A stretch of DNA of 33,740 nucleotides from Opitutales bacterium. Its GTDB lineage: Bacteria > Verrucomicrobiota > Verrucomicrobiia > Opitutales > Seribacteraceae. Below are positions 27,901-30,900 of the stretch, in pieces. The position numbers and the translations under genes were made by a program. Where the stretch lies: positions 1-33,740 of the forward strand of contig JAQXBH010000204.1 of the NCBI GenBank assembly GCA_029252505.1, in the 5' to 3' direction. Below the pieces are notes generated by a model, which worked only from the letters and a program-made list of their open reading frames with translations, had not been told where the DNA came from and did not search any database. Each line of letters begins with the position of its first letter. Positions within the stretch are counted from its first letter, which is position 1.

Positions 27901-30900
27901 CGCACCGCCTCCTGCTCCAGAACCTTGAAAATACCGACCACTTGAACCACTACTCCCTGCCATTAAGTCTGATATTTGCTCGTCCCCATAACTGTAACTT
28001 GCACCTACTCCCCAGTTTCCAGCGATGCCGGGGCCACCCGGGCCCTTTCCAAAGACTTTTTGAGAACTACTCCCCGCCCAAGGATTTAAAACTGGTCGCC
28101 CACCATACCCATTTACATTGGAAGCATCCCCTCCATCCAACAGTAAATCCGCACCCACATAAATCTCCCCCCCAGCTACTGTTTTAACAGAGAGAGAACG
28201 ATCTCCCCGGAGTACAACATGGGTCTCCCCACTCAAACGAACTTGACTGAAAGTAAATGTAGTAACTCCATAATTCCAGTTGAGACCTATACTGTCTGTG
28301 TAGGAATGATCCGTAAATACACCTTCCCCATGGGCTCCGCCTTCAATTGAAAAATAACCCGTTTTCGTATCGATTGTAACTTTTGCATTTTCCGCAATTA
28401 AACTGGAATTCAGATAACTGCCTCCTATAAAAATCGAGCCCTCGTTACTTAACCACTCACCCGAAACATCAATATCGCCTGCAGTTACTTCTGCATTAGC
28501 AATAATAGCAACTCGCCCACCCGAGGATCCTCGAGATTGATTATCTCCCTCCACTTGAACCCCACTTCCAGCCTTCGCTTCAATTCTGCCGTGATTGTAT
28601 ACTCGTGTTGCCTCCAAGCGTACTCCTCCTCCTGAACCAGACGCACCATTACCGGATCCATTGCCGCCATTGGCAGTAATTAAAACATTTGGCTCAATTA
28701 TGAGTTCACGGGATGCTTTCAATAAGATAGACCCTCCACCCGCACCCGAACCGGCAGTATCCGAAGCTCCGCCCGAACTTCCGCCAAGAAGATCGTTTAA
28801 AGAACGATCTCCATAAATACCTGCATTGCCTGAACCATGACCACCATATGCAGCACCATGCCCAACGGAAGAAGGCAACTTCGGCGCACCCGGACCTGAA
28901 CCGTATAATGAAGCTCCATCAACCCCAGAATAACCGCCAAGAATACCTATCCCGCCAAAGTTTGTGTCCGCATTACCACCGTCAGCTCGGATATTTGCAC
29001 CCAGGATCAAGTCCCCAGAATAAGCCTCCAGGGCCAATGCATTTCTTCCCTTGAGTTGAACCACAACTCCACCGCCTAAGTGAATTCGGGTAAACCTAAA
29101 CCTACACACAGAATAAGGCCAGGCTGCACCTGACTGATCAATATACAAATAATCCTCTGTTAACCCATAAGCAATCGATCCACCACTATGAGTCAGCGAC
29201 CCCACATCGGTATCAATCACAATTGAACCAACTCGAAAGTCCAATTCCTCTAAATGAGAAGGTCGTACAAATCGAAGAGTGCCCTCCGTCCCTGGCGCAG
29301 CTCCCGGACCTCCCGATTTCCTTAAATTATTAGCACCTTCATTCAGTAATGATTTTGTGCCTTCGAGGTAAATTCTACCCGCCCCACCACCATTCGATCC
29401 ACCGGATACATCAATAATTGACTGGGAGGTGAGAACTAAGTTTTCCGCCTTCAAGAAGAGAGAACCACCAGAACCACCTCCGGACCCGGAAATACCGGAA
29501 CCACCAATCGACAAAAGACGGGAATCGAGAGTGAGTGTTTGAGAGGACTCGATCTTTAATGCACCACCACCACCACCGCCGGTATAATCAACAAGAAAGC
29601 CGCCGCCGCCACTTCCTCCCACAAAATCTAGTAAACCACCTGTCGCATAGGGTTGACCAGTCGTGGCAGTGGCAAGTCCGCCAGCACCACCAAAACCACC
29701 GCCACCTGGTGCGTTACCTCCTAATCCACCTCCAGGCCCAAATCCACGTCCACCCACATCACCACCATCAAACCCACCTGGTCCGGACGAACCAACGCTT
29801 GAGGTTGACCCGTCCTCGCCAGAAAGAGCAATAGGCACACCAATGAATGCATCCCCGTTTCGAGCCACAATTTCAAGGGAAGCTGTACCCTTCACCTCCA
29901 CCTCTAAACTTCCCTTTAATTCAATTTTATCAAATTCAAAACGACATACTTCATACAAATATTCATTACCAATATTGTCGGAGAGTTTCTTTTGTGACAC
30001 CACTCCACTTCTTTGATCTCCACCACTATGTTTCCATGTTCCCAAAGTGGTATTGATAATCAATTTCCCGGATTCATAAGCGACCTTATCCTCGGCTTGA
30101 AAGCTGTTCGTGTCAGGGGCCCATCGTGAACCACCATCATTCGTAGTAAAAGTTCGATAATAATAAGTTTGCCCCTTGGTTAACCCCTCTACCTTGGCCT
30201 TAAAATCTCCACTATCATAAACCCAAAACTCGACCTCGCCCCACTGGTGCCCCCAACCTTGGAATTTTGGTGCTAGGCGAATTGCACGGGTAGTAACACC
30301 TTCGAAGTCATATTCGGCAAAAACTCCTTGTTCTCTTATCCCAACTACTCCAGGCACCGTTTTTAATAATGAAAAACTCATCTCTTCATCCGCCACCCAA
30401 ATTTCAACCTCTTTCAATTCATCAGCACGTTCATAAGGCTGAAAATAAATACGAATTTTATTCATCGACCTTTCTGCACCTAAATTAAAGGTCAGTTGTG
30501 GGTCTTCTTTAAACCAAGCAGTCCAAGTACTCCTCCAGCCATCCATTGGCAATATTCCATCAACTAACCGCTCGACACCGTAGGATGCACCTGCCTGATT
30601 AGGAAGAGGCTCCGCCAATACGGACACATTTTCTGATAATTTCCTCAACCCAACTCCAACTTCACCCACATCAATTACATTGTCCCAAAGTGATGGATCT
30701 ACCCCGCCGTCTGTACCTCCCCAATAAATCTTGGTGGTCGCTGCACTTTTACTGCGTGAAGGTGCAGTAACTCGGTAAGGATGAGAGCCCACCAAGGAGG
30801 ATTGTATTCCCCATTTATGAGCAAGATACCCTTCGACTTTTCTTAAAATAGAAGTAGGGAGTGGTTCATTATAAATTAATAGTTCTGCCAAGTCTCCTTT

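Noticed and set aside
29561-29580. CRISPR or structural satellite at the ACC repeat
   Set aside because: It is a short trinucleotide run encoding poly-Gly inside the coding frame, without spacers.
29535-30016. His/Pro-rich plus-strand ORFs opposite the Gly-rich region
   Set aside because: They are antisense translations of Gly codons (GGN read as Pro, His or Thr) and not real proteins.
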